From NCBI RefSeq assembly GCF_007859315.1, contig NZ_VOHA01000010.1:62001-126000 (forward strand): a DNA stretch of 64,000 nt, in the 5' to 3' direction. The translations under genes were made by a program, and so were the position numbers. Below the pieces are notes generated by a model. It searched no databases and was not told the DNA's origin. It worked only from the letters and a program-made list of their open reading frames with translations. This document shows, in pieces, positions 55,682 to 64,000 of this stretch (position 1 is its first letter; each line of letters begins with the position of its first letter). The stretch comes from Reyranella sp. CPCC 100927 (GTDB lineage Bacteria; Pseudomonadota; Alphaproteobacteria; Reyranellales; Reyranellaceae).

Positions 55682-57948
55682 GAACAGCGCAACGCCTCAG
55701 GGTCGCGACAAACCCGATATTGCCTTTCGAAGGTCGGCCGATGAGCACCAGCTCCAAGCGTGTCGCAGTAGCAAGCGCCGGCTTTACCCCATCGGCACCG
55801 GTCGTTGGTAGTCGCCAGCCCGAAGCGTTATTCCAGCTCTCCTTGCTGGGGCACTTCAATTTGAGCGGCCCCAACGGTCCAGTCGATCTGGGCAACAAGA
55901 AGCTATGTGCCCTGATCGCTTTCGTGGCGTGCGCGACATCCGAGCCGCCATCGCGTGAGACACTGACCACATTGCTGTGGGGTTCGCATTTCGAAGTCCA
56001 GGCACGACACAACATGCGCCAGGCGCTGACACGGTTACGCCGAGCGTTTGGCGATGACGTGTTTGTGAACAGCGACAATACGTTGGTGATTCGTCCCGGG
56101 CTTTTTCACTGCGACGTGACCAGCTTCGAAACCCTGATCCACGATGAATCACGGCAGACCCGCAAGGCTGCGGTCGACCTCTACCAGGGCACATTCCTGG
56201 CCAATATCGCCATCCCGGAAGAAGCATGGACTGACTGGCTGACCGCACAGCGGCAACGGCTGGAAGATCTTGTCGTCGATGGCCTGATCCGCCTCGGCGA
56301 AGAGGAAGAACAAATCGATGCGCCTGCGTTGGCCCTGGAGTTTGCCAATCGTGCCATCGCCATCAACGGTCTGCGCGAGGATGGTCACCGGTTGATCATG
56401 CGATCGCTGGCCGCCGTTGGACGGCGGGCCGAGGCGCTTAGGCACTATGATCAGCTGGCCACGCGGCTGAAGCGTGATCTGAGTGTCGAGCCCGATGCCG
56501 CGACGACGTCCTTGGTCGCGACTCTGCGACAGTCGCGTGCTCCACGGGCGGAACCCGGCCCGGCACAAGACCCGCAAAGCCCGGTTGCAGCACCCGTTGA
56601 AGGAATGCCAACCGCGCGCGCCGAGGCACCGTGGAATGGCACCGGCGTCGCCAATGCGATGGCGGTAGCACCGGCACAGCGAGAAGTCCGGGCCGCAGGG
56701 ATAGTCGCAGAAATCCTGCCTGCTGTGTCTCCCACGCAGTCACAGCAAGGGACATTGCCATCCATTGCCGTGTTGCCCTTTCAGAACCTCGGCGGCGATC
56801 CGAGCGATGACGATTTTGCCGACGGTATCGTCGAAGACATCGTCGTGTCGCTGGCCAGCTTGCGTGAATTGGTGGTGATCTCGCGAACCTCGACGGTGGC
56901 CTACCGAGGCCGCCAGGTCGATCCGCGAGAGGTCGGACGGGCGCTGGGTGTCCGCTATGTCCTGGAGGGCAGCGTGCGCAAAGGCACGGCGTCAGTGCGG
57001 GTCGCGATCCAGCTTTGCGACACCGAAACTGGCGCCAGCCTATGGGCGGAACGCCATGAGGCACCTCTGGGCGACCTGTTCGAGGTCCAGGACAGCATCG
57101 TCTGCAATGTTGTTGCCGGAATTGCCCCCAACGTGCGATCGACGGAGTTGGAGCGCGCGCTGCGGATCCGGCCAACCAGTTTCACGGCCTACGATCATAC
57201 GCTGTATGCCCTGAACCTCATCAACAGTCTGGATCGCAAGACGTTCCTGAGTGCGCGAGACCACCTCGACAAGGCCATGGCGGCGCACCCTGGCTTTGCC
57301 ATGCCGGTCGCCTGGGCTGCGCGCTGGTACAGCATCTGGATCGGCCAGGGATGGTCAGATAACCCCAAGGCGGACGCCGACAAAGCGGCAGCGCTTGCCG
57401 CACGGGCCATCGACCTGGACGGGCACAATGCGCTGGCATTAGCGACATATGGGCACGTGCGGTCGTTCCTGTTCCACGACTATGACAGTGCGCTGGTCTA
57501 TTTCGATCGCGCGCTATCGGCTTGCCCCAACTATTCGCTGGCTTGGATCCTGTCGAGCGCCACGTTGAGCTATGTCGGCCGCGGCGCCGATGCCGTTCGA
57601 CATGCCGAACGCGGCCTGCGGCTGTCGCCGTACGACCGCAGCCTCTTTCTCTACTACAATTTCCTGGGTATCGCGCATTACGGGAACGGCAACTACGAAG
57701 AGGCGATCAAGTGGGGCCGCTTGTCCGCCGCCGAAAGCCCCCTCTTTGCGTCCAATCTCCGGATGCTCGCAGCGGCGCTGGCGGCGGTCGATCGGTTGAA
57801 CGAAGCGCGTGAGATCGCGGCGGCCCTGCTCACGTTGGAGCCCAACTTCAGTCTCGACACGTATGAGCAGACTCGCCAGCCGTTTCGACAGCCGGAGATC
57901 AAGACGCGCCTCATTGCGCACCTGAGAACGGCCGGATTGCCGGCGTGA
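55678..57948 (+). CDS. BTAD-domain regulator with TolB-N-like and TPR domains (paralogue 2 of 3)
   Basis: 756 aa with the same domain order as paralogue 1: winged helix and BTAD (about 50-285), the longest linker of the three (about 285-355, Ala/Pro-rich), TolB-N-like domain (about 360-485: LPSIAVLPFQNLGGDPSDDD), and TPR (about 490-750) ending in TAGLP. The start used is the ATG in the ATGA overlap; ATG 55741 with AAGG upstream is an alternative that trims 21 poorly conserved residues. Shared blocks such as SRETLTTLLWGS are identical in all three copies. Its end overlaps paralogue 3 by GTGA. Confidence 0.92.
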   Translation: MRTAQRLRVATNPILPFEGRPMSTSSKRVAVASAGFTPSAPVVGSRQPEALFQLSLLGHFNLSGPNGPVDLGNKKLCALIAFVACATSEPPSRETLTTLLWGSHFEVQARHNMRQALTRLRRAFGDDVFVNSDNTLVIRPGLFHCDVTSFETLIHDESRQTRKAAVDLYQGTFLANIAIPEEAWTDWLTAQRQRLEDLVVDGLIRLGEEEEQIDAPALALEFANRAIAINGLREDGHRLIMRSLAAVGRRAEALRHYDQLATRLKRDLSVEPDAATTSLVATLRQSRAPRAEPGPAQDPQSPVAAPVEGMPTARAEAPWNGTGVANAMAVAPAQREVRAAGIVAEILPAVSPTQSQQGTLPSIAVLPFQNLGGDPSDDDFADGIVEDIVVSLASLRELVVISRTSTVAYRGRQVDPREVGRALGVRYVLEGSVRKGTASVRVAIQLCDTETGASLWAERHEAPLGDLFEVQDSIVCNVVAGIAPNVRSTELERALRIRPTSFTAYDHTLYALNLINSLDRKTFLSARDHLDKAMAAHPGFAMPVAWAARWYSIWIGQGWSDNPKADADKAAALAARAIDLDGHNALALATYGHVRSFLFHDYDSALVYFDRALSACPNYSLAWILSSATLSYVGRGADAVRHAERGLRLSPYDRSLFLYYNFLGIAHYGNGNYEEAIKWGRLSAAESPLFASNLRMLAAALAAVDRLNEAREIAAALLTLEPNFSLDTYEQTRQPFRQPEIKTRLIAHLRTAGLPA

Positions 57949-59915
57949 ACCGCCCGCCTGACGCACCGTTTCAACTGTCACTATTCGGGCGCTTCAACCT
58001 AGTCGGACCAGACGGTCCGATTGATCTGAGTAATAAAAAACTAAGCGCTCTGCTTGCATTCCTGGCGTGCGCAACATCGGAGCCGCCGTCACGTGAGACA
58101 CTGACGACGCTGCTGTGGGGATCGCACTTCGACACGCAGGCGCGCCATAGCCTGCGTCAGGCATTGACCCGTTTGCGTCGCGCCCTCGGCCAGGACGTAT
58201 TCACCGGCACCGACAACACTCTTGCACTCCGTCCCGGACTGTTTCACTCCGATGCGGACCGCTTCCTGGACCTGCTTCGTGTCCCGTCGCGCGAGGCGCG
58301 CAAGGCGGCAGTCGATCTCTACCGGGGCGCTTTCCTTGCCAATATCGACATTCCGGAAAAAGTCTGGACCGACTGGATCACCGATCAGCGCCAGAGCATG
58401 GAAAACCTCGCGGTCACCAGCTTGATCCAACTGGGCGAAGAAGCGGAGCGGCAAGGTGCGCTGGTGCAAGCGCTGAGGTTTGCCAACCGAGCCATCGCGA
58501 TCAACGATCTGCGCGAGGACGGGCATCGCCTGATCATGCGGAGTCTGGCCGCTGATGGTCAAACGGCCGAAGCACGCCAACACTACGATCACCTGGCAGC
58601 GCGACTGAAGCGTGACCTGAATGTCGAACCCGATGCCGCAACGACGGCATTGATCAACAACTTGGCTACCTCGTCGGCGCCAACTTCCCCCGTATCACAG
58701 ATGCTCTCGCAGCACGACTTGCTGCCGTCCATCGCCGTGCTGCCCCTTCGCAACCTCGGTGGCGATACGGCCGACGACTACTTCGCCGACGGTATCGTCG
58801 AGGACATCATTGTGTCGCTGGCCGGGCTGCGCGAGTTGTTCATCGTTTCAAGAAGCTCGACCCTGGCGTTTCGCGGCAGACAGGTCGATCCACGTGAGGT
58901 CGGTCGCACCTTGGGTGTTCGCTACGTTTTAGAAGGCAGCGTCCGAAAAAGCAGGACGTCCATGCGCGTCTCGACTGAGCTTTGTGACGCTGAAACGGGG
59001 GCCAACCTGTGGGCCGAACGGCAGGAGATCGCCTTGGGCGACCTGTTCGCCGTCCAGGACCATCTCGTTCGCCGCATCGTGGCCGGGATCATACCGAACG
59101 TACGAACGGCCGAACTGGACCGGGCGCTACGCCTGCGGCCGACCAGCTTCACCGCTTACGATCATACGCTGCGCGCCCTCGACGTCATCAACAGTACTGA
59201 CCGGCAGACGTTCCTCGGTGCGCGCGAGCATCTCGACACGGCCATGGATGCACACCCGGGCTTCGCCATGCCGGCTGCCTGGTCGGCGTACTGGTACGTG
59301 ATCTGGATCGGTCAGGGATGGTCCGACAATCCCACGGAGGATGCGAAGAAGGCTGCAGCGGTCGCAACGAAAGCTGTCAACCTGGACCGTCACAATTCGC
59401 TGGCGCTGGCGGCGCACGGACATGTGCGTTCGTTCCTGCTCCACGACTACGACAGTGCGCTTGCGTATCTTGGCCAGTCCCTAGCGGCAGGGCCCAACAA
59501 TTCTCTCGCCTGGATTCTGTCGAGCGCCACATTGGCCTATGTCGGCCGCGGCAGTGATGCGGTACGCCATGCTGAGCACGGTCTGCGGCTATCACCTTAC
59601 GACCGGATCCTCTTTTTCTATCACAATTTTCTCAGCATCGCACACTACGGGAATGGCAATCATGAAGAGGCGGTGAAGTGGGGTCGCCTGTCCGCTGCTG
59701 AAAACCCGAAGTTCACATCCAACCTCCGGATCCTGGCGTCGGCTCTTGTCGCTATCGGCCAACTCGACGAGGCGCGTGATGTCGCATCGGAACTCATGAA
59801 GCTGGAGCCGAATTTTCGCTTAAGCGTCTATGAACGGACACGGCAACCATTCCGGCAGCCCGAACTCAAGGCGCTCACCATGGCGCACCTCAGAATCGCC
59901 GGACTGCCAGAGTGA
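57945..59915 (+). CDS. BTAD-domain regulator with TolB-N-like and TPR domains (paralogue 3 of 3)
   Basis: 656 aa from GTG 57945 in a GTGA overlap. It is the shortest copy: it begins almost directly with the winged helix (FQLSLFGRFNLVGPDGPIDL at residues 8-27) and has only a brief linker (about 240-260) before the TolB-N-like domain (LLPSIAVLPLRNLGGDTADD). TPR helices complete it, ending in IAGLP. All domains are intact, so this is not a decayed copy. It is convergent with rarA (26 bp), with no clear terminator between. Confidence 0.92.
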   Translation: MNRPPDAPFQLSLFGRFNLVGPDGPIDLSNKKLSALLAFLACATSEPPSRETLTTLLWGSHFDTQARHSLRQALTRLRRALGQDVFTGTDNTLALRPGLFHSDADRFLDLLRVPSREARKAAVDLYRGAFLANIDIPEKVWTDWITDQRQSMENLAVTSLIQLGEEAERQGALVQALRFANRAIAINDLREDGHRLIMRSLAADGQTAEARQHYDHLAARLKRDLNVEPDAATTALINNLATSSAPTSPVSQMLSQHDLLPSIAVLPLRNLGGDTADDYFADGIVEDIIVSLAGLRELFIVSRSSTLAFRGRQVDPREVGRTLGVRYVLEGSVRKSRTSMRVSTELCDAETGANLWAERQEIALGDLFAVQDHLVRRIVAGIIPNVRTAELDRALRLRPTSFTAYDHTLRALDVINSTDRQTFLGAREHLDTAMDAHPGFAMPAAWSAYWYVIWIGQGWSDNPTEDAKKAAAVATKAVNLDRHNSLALAAHGHVRSFLLHDYDSALAYLGQSLAAGPNNSLAWILSSATLAYVGRGSDAVRHAEHGLRLSPYDRILFFYHNFLSIAHYGNGNHEEAVKWGRLSAAENPKFTSNLRILASALVAIGQLDEARDVASELMKLEPNFRLSVYERTRQPFRQPELKALTMAHLRIAGLPE

Positions 59916-59941
59916 GTGCGGCGCGCCCGCCGACGACTTGA

Positions 59942-61246
59942 CTACGTTTCCCCCTTCTGCCGCTTCTCGCGCAGCTTGGACCAGTACTCCAGCCGCTTGC
60001 GGATCTCGCGCTCGAAGCCGCGCTCGACGGGCTGGTAGAGCTCGCGCCTGGCCATGCCGTCGGGAAAGTAGTTCTGGCCGGAGAACGCGTCCGGCGTGTT
60101 GTGGTCGTAGTCGTAATCCTTGCCATAGCCGAGCTGCTTCATCAGCCGCGTCGGCGCGTTGAGGATGTGCATGGGCGGTGCCAGCGAGCCGGTGTCACGG
60201 GCGGCAGCCCTGGCGGCACTGCTGGCGGTATAGAGCGCGTTGGATTTCGGTGCCGTGGCCAGATAGACGACGGTCTGCGCGATGGCGAGTTCGCCTTCGG
60301 GCGAGCCCAGCCGCTCATATGCATCCCATGACGCCAGCGCCTGGGTGAGCGCCTGGGGGTCGGCCATGCCGATGTCTTCGGACGCGAAACGCACCAGGCG
60401 ACGCGCCAGGTAGAGCGGATCCTCGCCGCCTTCCAGCATGCGGGCATACCAGTAGAGCGCCGCATCGACGTCCGATCCGCGCAGCGACTTATGCAGCGCC
60501 GAGATCAGGTTGTAGTGGCTCTCCTGTGCCTTGTCATAGATCGGCGCACGCTTCTGGAGAAACTGCGCCAGATCCTCAGGCGACAGCGGCGCCTCCACTT
60601 TCAGGTCCAGCAGCTGCTCGGCCATGGAAAGCACATAGCGCCCATCGCCGTCGGCCATGGCGCACAGCGCCTCGCGCGCCGGCGCCGTCAGCGGCAGCTG
60701 GCGGCCGACCACCGTCTCGGCCCTGGCGATCAGAGTGAGCAGTGCCGGCGTATCGAGCCGGCGCAGTACCAGCACCTGGCAGCGCGAGAGCAAGGCGGCA
60801 TTCAGTTCGAAGGACGGGTTCTCCGTGGTGGCGCCGACCAGGGTGACGGTGCCGTCTTCGACATAGGGCAGGAAGCCGTCCTGCTGGGCGCGGTTGAAGC
60901 GATGGATCTCGTCGACGAACAGCAGCGTGCCACGCCCGCCCAGGCGTCGCTGGCGGGCGGCCTCGAACACCTTGCGCAGATCGGCCACGCCGGAGAACAC
61001 CGCCGACAGCGGCTCGAAATGCAGACTGACGCGGTCCGCCAGCAGACGCGCCATCGTCGTCTTGCCGCAACCGGGCGGTCCCCACAGGATCAGCGAGCCA
61101 AGCCGCCCGGCGGCCAGCATGCGCCCCAGAGGGGCATCGGCCGCCAGGATGTGATCCTGGCCGACGATGTCCTCCAGCCGGGTCGGCCGCAGCCGCTCGG
61201 GGAGCGGAGTCGGCGCCAGCGCACTGAACAGCCCGCCTGACGCCAT
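59942..61246 (-). CDS. rarA: Replication-associated recombination protein A (RarA/MgsA), AAA+ ATPase
   Basis: 434 aa; ATG 61246 lies five bases after AGGAGG, while the upstream GTG is too close to it. AAA+ core: Walker A GPPGCGKT (56-63), Walker B LLFVDEIHRF (108-117), sensor 1 VGATTENPSFELN and the SRCQVL arginine-finger region. The C-terminal tetramerisation domain contains ISALHKSLRGSDVDAALYW and ASEDIGMADP. It acts at stalled replication forks, related to WRNIP1/Mgs1. It lies 18 bp after the degP-like gene on the same strand, a common alphaproteobacterial neighbour pair. Confidence 0.95.
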   Translation of the reverse strand: MASGGLFSALAPTPLPERLRPTRLEDIVGQDHILAADAPLGRMLAAGRLGSLILWGPPGCGKTTMARLLADRVSLHFEPLSAVFSGVADLRKVFEAARQRRLGGRGTLLFVDEIHRFNRAQQDGFLPYVEDGTVTLVGATTENPSFELNAALLSRCQVLVLRRLDTPALLTLIARAETVVGRQLPLTAPAREALCAMADGDGRYVLSMAEQLLDLKVEAPLSPEDLAQFLQKRAPIYDKAQESHYNLISALHKSLRGSDVDAALYWYARMLEGGEDPLYLARRLVRFASEDIGMADPQALTQALASWDAYERLGSPEGELAIAQTVVYLATAPKSNALYTASSAARAAARDTGSLAPPMHILNAPTRLMKQLGYGKDYDYDHNTPDAFSGQNYFPDGMARRELYQPVERGFEREIRKRLEYWSKLREKRQKGET

Positions 61247-61264
61247 CACCGCCTCCTGTGCCGA

Positions 61265-62665
61265 TCAACCGCGGAAGTTGAAGGTGCGCACCTGACCGTC
61301 GCGACGGACCGAGACGCTCCAACGATCGGGTTGCGTGCCGACCATGGTGCGCAAGGTTGCCACCGAATCGACCTCACGGCCATTGATGCCGACGATGTAG
61401 TCACCGGCCTTCAGAAACTGGGCCGCGAACACGCCCTGCGGCACCTCGGCGACGATCACCCCGCCCTGGCCCGGCTCGATGGCAAGCTCGTCGGCCACGG
61501 CCGGCGACATGTTCATCACCGTAACGCCGGTCAGCGGCTGCCGGCCGGTCAACTGCGTGCGCTCGCGCGGCGGAAGCTCAGGCGGCGCCGTGACCTTCAC
61601 GACGTAGGTCTCTTCCTGGCCCTTGCGCGTGACGCGGGCCCTGATCGTGGAGTCGACGGCCTGGGTCGACAGCCGGAACCGCAGCGCACTTTCGTCGTCG
61701 ACCGGCTGATCGTTGATCGTCAGCAGCACGTCGCCCACCTTCAGGCCGGCGCGCGCGGCCGGGCTGTCGGGCGCCACAGCGCGAATGATGACACCCTGCG
61801 GCCGCGCCATGCCCAGCGACTGGGCCAGATCGGACGTCACCCGCTGAACGCCGATGCCGAGCCAGGGACGCGTCAGCCGCGTGCCCTTCTCCGCCGCCTC
61901 GACGATGCGCGCCACGATGTTGGACGGTGTTGCAAAGCCGATGCCGACGCTGCCACCGCTGTTGGAGTAGATGGCGGTATTGATGCCGACCAGCCTGCCG
62001 TCCAGGCCCAGCAGAGCGCCGCCGGAGTTGCCGGGGTTAATCGCGGCATCGGTCTGCAGGAAGAAGCCGCTTTCGGTCACGCTACCGCCGCTGCGCGCGA
62101 TGGCCGAGATGATGCCTGATGTCACCGTCTGTTGCAGACCGAATGGGTTGCCGATCGCCAGCACCAGGTCACCGACCTCGACCGTGTCGGAGTCGCGCAG
62201 TTCCAGAAACGGCAGGCGTTCGTCACCGGCCTCCACCCGCAGCACGGCAAGGTCGTAACGGTCATCCTGGATCACAACCTTGGCCGGAAACTCGCGCTTG
62301 TCGGCGAAAACGATCTGGATCTCGTCGGCGTTGCGCACGACGTGAGCGTTGGTGACGATCAGGCCATGGGCGCGCAACACGACGCCGGAGCCCAGCGCGT
62401 TCTGCACGCGCTCGCGCGGCAGGCCCCGCATGTAGTCGTCGCCGAAGAAACGGCGAAATACCGGATCGTCGAGAAAAGACGGCCGCTGCGTCTTGATGCG
62501 GGTCTTGGTGTAGATGTTCACCACGGCCGGCGAGGCACGCTTGACCAGCGGCGCAAAGGACAACTGCATCTGCTCGCGGTTCGCCGGCAGGGTTTGCGCC
62601 AACGCCAACGCCGGCGCCGCAAGACCCGCCGCGAGGAAAAGCGCGGCCAAAACGTTGCGTTGCAT
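61265..62665 (-). CDS. Do-like periplasmic serine protease (DegP/DegQ family)
   Basis: 466 aa from ATG 62665. A signal peptide (1-24, ending ALALAQ) is followed by a trypsin-like domain with H108 (VTNAHVV), D138 (DRYDLAV) and S214 (GNSGGALLG), then two PDZ domains (about 265-355 and 375-460). It degrades or refolds damaged envelope proteins. The Q-linker region typical of DegP (LA loop) is short: RPSFLDDPVFRRFFGDDYMRG. It lies between rplQ and rarA, where alphaproteobacteria often carry such a gene. Confidence 0.93.
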   Translation of the reverse strand: MQRNVLAALFLAAGLAAPALALAQTLPANREQMQLSFAPLVKRASPAVVNIYTKTRIKTQRPSFLDDPVFRRFFGDDYMRGLPRERVQNALGSGVVLRAHGLIVTNAHVVRNADEIQIVFADKREFPAKVVIQDDRYDLAVLRVEAGDERLPFLELRDSDTVEVGDLVLAIGNPFGLQQTVTSGIISAIARSGGSVTESGFFLQTDAAINPGNSGGALLGLDGRLVGINTAIYSNSGGSVGIGFATPSNIVARIVEAAEKGTRLTRPWLGIGVQRVTSDLAQSLGMARPQGVIIRAVAPDSPAARAGLKVGDVLLTINDQPVDDESALRFRLSTQAVDSTIRARVTRKGQEETYVVKVTAPPELPPRERTQLTGRQPLTGVTVMNMSPAVADELAIEPGQGGVIVAEVPQGVFAAQFLKAGDYIVGINGREVDSVATLRTMVGTQPDRWSVSVRRDGQVRTFNFRG

Positions 62666-62778
62666 CAAGCCCGTCCTTGCCGGCGGTACACACGGCGACG
62701 TCGCCCGGGACATCTTAGCCGGCCTGGCCACAGGTGGAAAAAGAAAGAGGCGGCACTATGGCCGCCTGTTTTTCACTT

Positions 62779-62915
62779 CTCCCGCCGGCGGGAGAGGTCG
62801 ACGGGCACGCAGTGCCCGGCGGGTGAGGGCCCAAGCACGAGGTGCCGCGTCTGTAATCCCTCACCCTCCCATCGCTTCGCGATGGGCCCCTCCCTCTCCC
62901 GCTCACGGGAGAGGG
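62779..62915. repeat. Composite of four GC-rich palindromes after rplQ
   Basis: In order: CTCCCGCCGGCGGGAG (62779-62794), GGGCAC-GCA-GTGCCC (about 62803-62817), CCCATCGC-TTC-GCGATGGG (about 62867-62885) and CCCTCTCCCG-CTCA-CGGGAGAGGG (62892-62915). The pattern is that of dispersed intergenic elements in high-GC proteobacteria. No open frame uses it. Confidence 0.7.
62892..62915 (-). terminator. Hairpin downstream of rplQ
   Basis: Perfect 10-bp stem (CCCTCTCCCG / CGGGAGAGGG) with a 4-base loop, seven bases after the rplQ stop on the minus strand. There is no T tract, so it may pause or stabilise rather than terminate on its own. Confidence 0.5.
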
Positions 62916-62922
62916 AAACGCC

Positions 62923-63363
62923 TTAAGCCTGGACCTGTTCCTCAGCGTCGTCGGCTGCCGTCGGCTCGCCGGACGGACCGCTGTCCTTGCCCTTGGCCTC
63001 GGGGTCACGGTCGACCAGCTCGATCAGCGCCATCGGCGCGGCATCGCCATAGCGGAAGCCGGCCTTGAGCACGCGCGTGTAACCGCCCTTGCGGTTCTTG
63101 TAGCGTTCGGCCAGCGTGGTGAAGAGCTTCTCGACGATCGCCTCGTCGTTGGCCAGCGATGACAACGCCTGACGGCGTGCGTGCTGACCGCCGCGCTTGC
63201 CCAGCGTGATCAGGCGCTCGACCTGCGGGCGCAGATCCTTGGCCTTGGGCAGCGTGGTGCGGATCTGCTCGTGCTTGAGCAGCGCCAGCTCCAGATTCAT
63301 GAACAGGGCCTTGCGGTGCCCCGACGGCCGATTGAGCTTACGGCCATTCATTCCGTGACGCAT
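62923..63363 (-). CDS. rplQ: 50S ribosomal protein L17
   Basis: 146 aa. [20 protein letters not shown] is the conserved L17 beginning, followed by [20 protein letters not shown] and a C-terminal [20 protein letters not shown]. An acidic tail of about 28 residues ([20 protein letters not shown] onwards) extends the protein beyond the usual bacterial end, as in several alphaproteobacteria. It is a component of the large ribosomal subunit and the last gene of the rpoA-rplQ end of the ribosomal protein operon. Confidence 0.97.
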   Translation of the reverse strand: MRHGMNGRKLNRPSGHRKALFMNLELALLKHEQIRTTLPKAKDLRPQVERLITLGKRGGQHARRQALSSLANDEAIVEKLFTTLAERYKNRKGGYTRVLKAGFRYGDAAPMALIELVDRDPEAKGKDSGPSGEPTAADDAEEQVQA

Positions 63364-63468
63364 ATCCAGTCTCCATTGTGTTTATCGACGCACGCCGGCA
63401 AGCCGACATGCGCGTTGGGGCCTGTGGCCCTGTGGGAACCACGCGCTGAGACGCGCGTGGTCAGAAGC

Positions 63469-64000
63469 TCAGTATGGCTCCTCGAGGCGCTTGGCGAGCT
63501 CCTCGATGTTCTCCGGCGGCCAGTTGGGAATCTCCATGCCAAGATGGAGGCCCATCTGGGCCAGCACTTCCTTGATCTCGTTGAGCGACTTGCGGCCGAA
63601 GTTCGGCGTGCGCAGCATCTCGGCCTCGGTCTTCTGGACCAGGTCGCCGATGTAGATGATGTTGTCGTTCTTCAGGCAGTTGGCCGAGCGCACCGACAAC
63701 TCGAGCTCGTCGACCTTGCGCAGCAGGTTGCGGTTGAACGGCAGCTCGTCGGCGGCCTCGACCGGGCGCGCCTGCTGCGGCTCCTCGAAGTTCACGAACA
63801 GGCGCAGCTGATCCTGCAGGATGCGCGCGGCAAGCGCCACGGAGTCCTCGGGGTTCACCGTGCCATCGGTCTCGATGGTCATCGACAGCTTGTCGTAGTC
63901 GGTCACCTGACCGACACGGCTGTTGTCGATCTTGTAGGAGACCTTCTTCACCGGGCTGAACAGCGCATCGACCGGAATGAGGCCGATCGGTGCATCGGCC
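63469..64000 (-). CDS. rpoA: DNA-directed RNA polymerase subunit alpha, C-terminal part (5' end outside window)
   Basis: The last 176 residues or so are present; the frame continues past the right edge (the codons before 63951 read [15 protein letters not shown]). The end of the N-terminal assembly domain ([20 protein letters not shown]) is followed by the linker and the alpha-CTD (about the last 95 residues: [36 protein letters not shown]), which contacts UP elements and activators. It lies 105 bp upstream of rplQ on the same strand. Confidence 0.97.
   Translation of the reverse strand, partial: ADAPIGLIPVDALFSPVKKVSYKIDNSRVGQVTDYDKLSMTIETDGTVNPEDSVALAARILQDQLRLFVNFEEPQQARPVEAADELPFNRNLLRKVDELELSVRSANCLKNDNIIYIGDLVQKTEAEMLRTPNFGRKSLNEIKEVLAQMGLHLGMEIPNWPPENIEELAKRLEEPY

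Noticed and set aside
53519-59915. Class III adenylate cyclases
   Set aside because: The TolB-N and TPR parts resemble those of some cyclase proteins, but none of the three carries a cyclase catalytic domain; the N-terminus is a BTAD winged helix.

Overview
The window is high-GC bacterial chromosome, most likely from an alphaproteobacterium. Supporting features are an ATP12-type F1-ATPase assembly chaperone, a paired PccA/PccB carboxylase, a phasin, a MaeB-type malic enzyme and a degP-like/rplQ/rpoA gene order. I cannot name a genus. No transposase, integrase, phage gene or CRISPR array is visible, and the only RNA gene I find is a tRNA-Leu(GAG).

Layout. 1-26.2 kb is mostly catabolic and housekeeping: a truncated HDAC-type amidohydrolase, IclR, LysR and TetR regulators beside their targets, several SDR oxidoreductases, AMP nucleosidase, a YuiH/sulfite-oxidase-like protein, a CoA ligase with an orphan ABC binding protein, a fatty-acid desaturase, an isovaleryl-CoA dehydrogenase/enoyl-CoA hydratase/thioesterase group, MgtE, malic enzyme, tRNA-Leu, lipB and a TMEM43 homologue. 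26.3-34.8 kb is visibly A/T-richer and carries surface-polysaccharide genes: three methyltransferases, GDP-mannose 4,6-dehydratase, a repeat-bearing GT4-like glycosyltransferase and a double-GT2 enzyme. 34.9-42.5 kb is a tight operon, pccB - oligopeptidase B - pccA - TauE/SafE permease - acylphosphatase, preceded by a phasin. 42.6-47.5 kb holds rluC - asmA - ATP12 - GH25 muramidase. 59.9-64 kb holds rarA - degP - rplQ - rpoA, all on the minus strand.

The most unusual part lies between rarA and rluC (47.5-59.9 kb), where related genomes generally keep these housekeeping genes close together. It contains a gene made of nine exact-length 29-residue repeats (52343-53152). A perfect 13-bp hairpin separates it from a downstream DUF6065-like gene. 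Divergent from it is a translationally coupled run of three paralogous BTAD/TolB-N/TPR regulators (53519-59915). The 366-bp divergent promoter region carries YGTGAYA heptamers at roughly helical spacing. A multi-copy peptide or repeat protein controlled by a three-regulator cassette is the best candidate for an undescribed system here. Its function is not established by the sequence.

Starts were moved from the longest open frame where a ribosome binding site or family alignment supports a shorter form. These choices are stated entry by entry.
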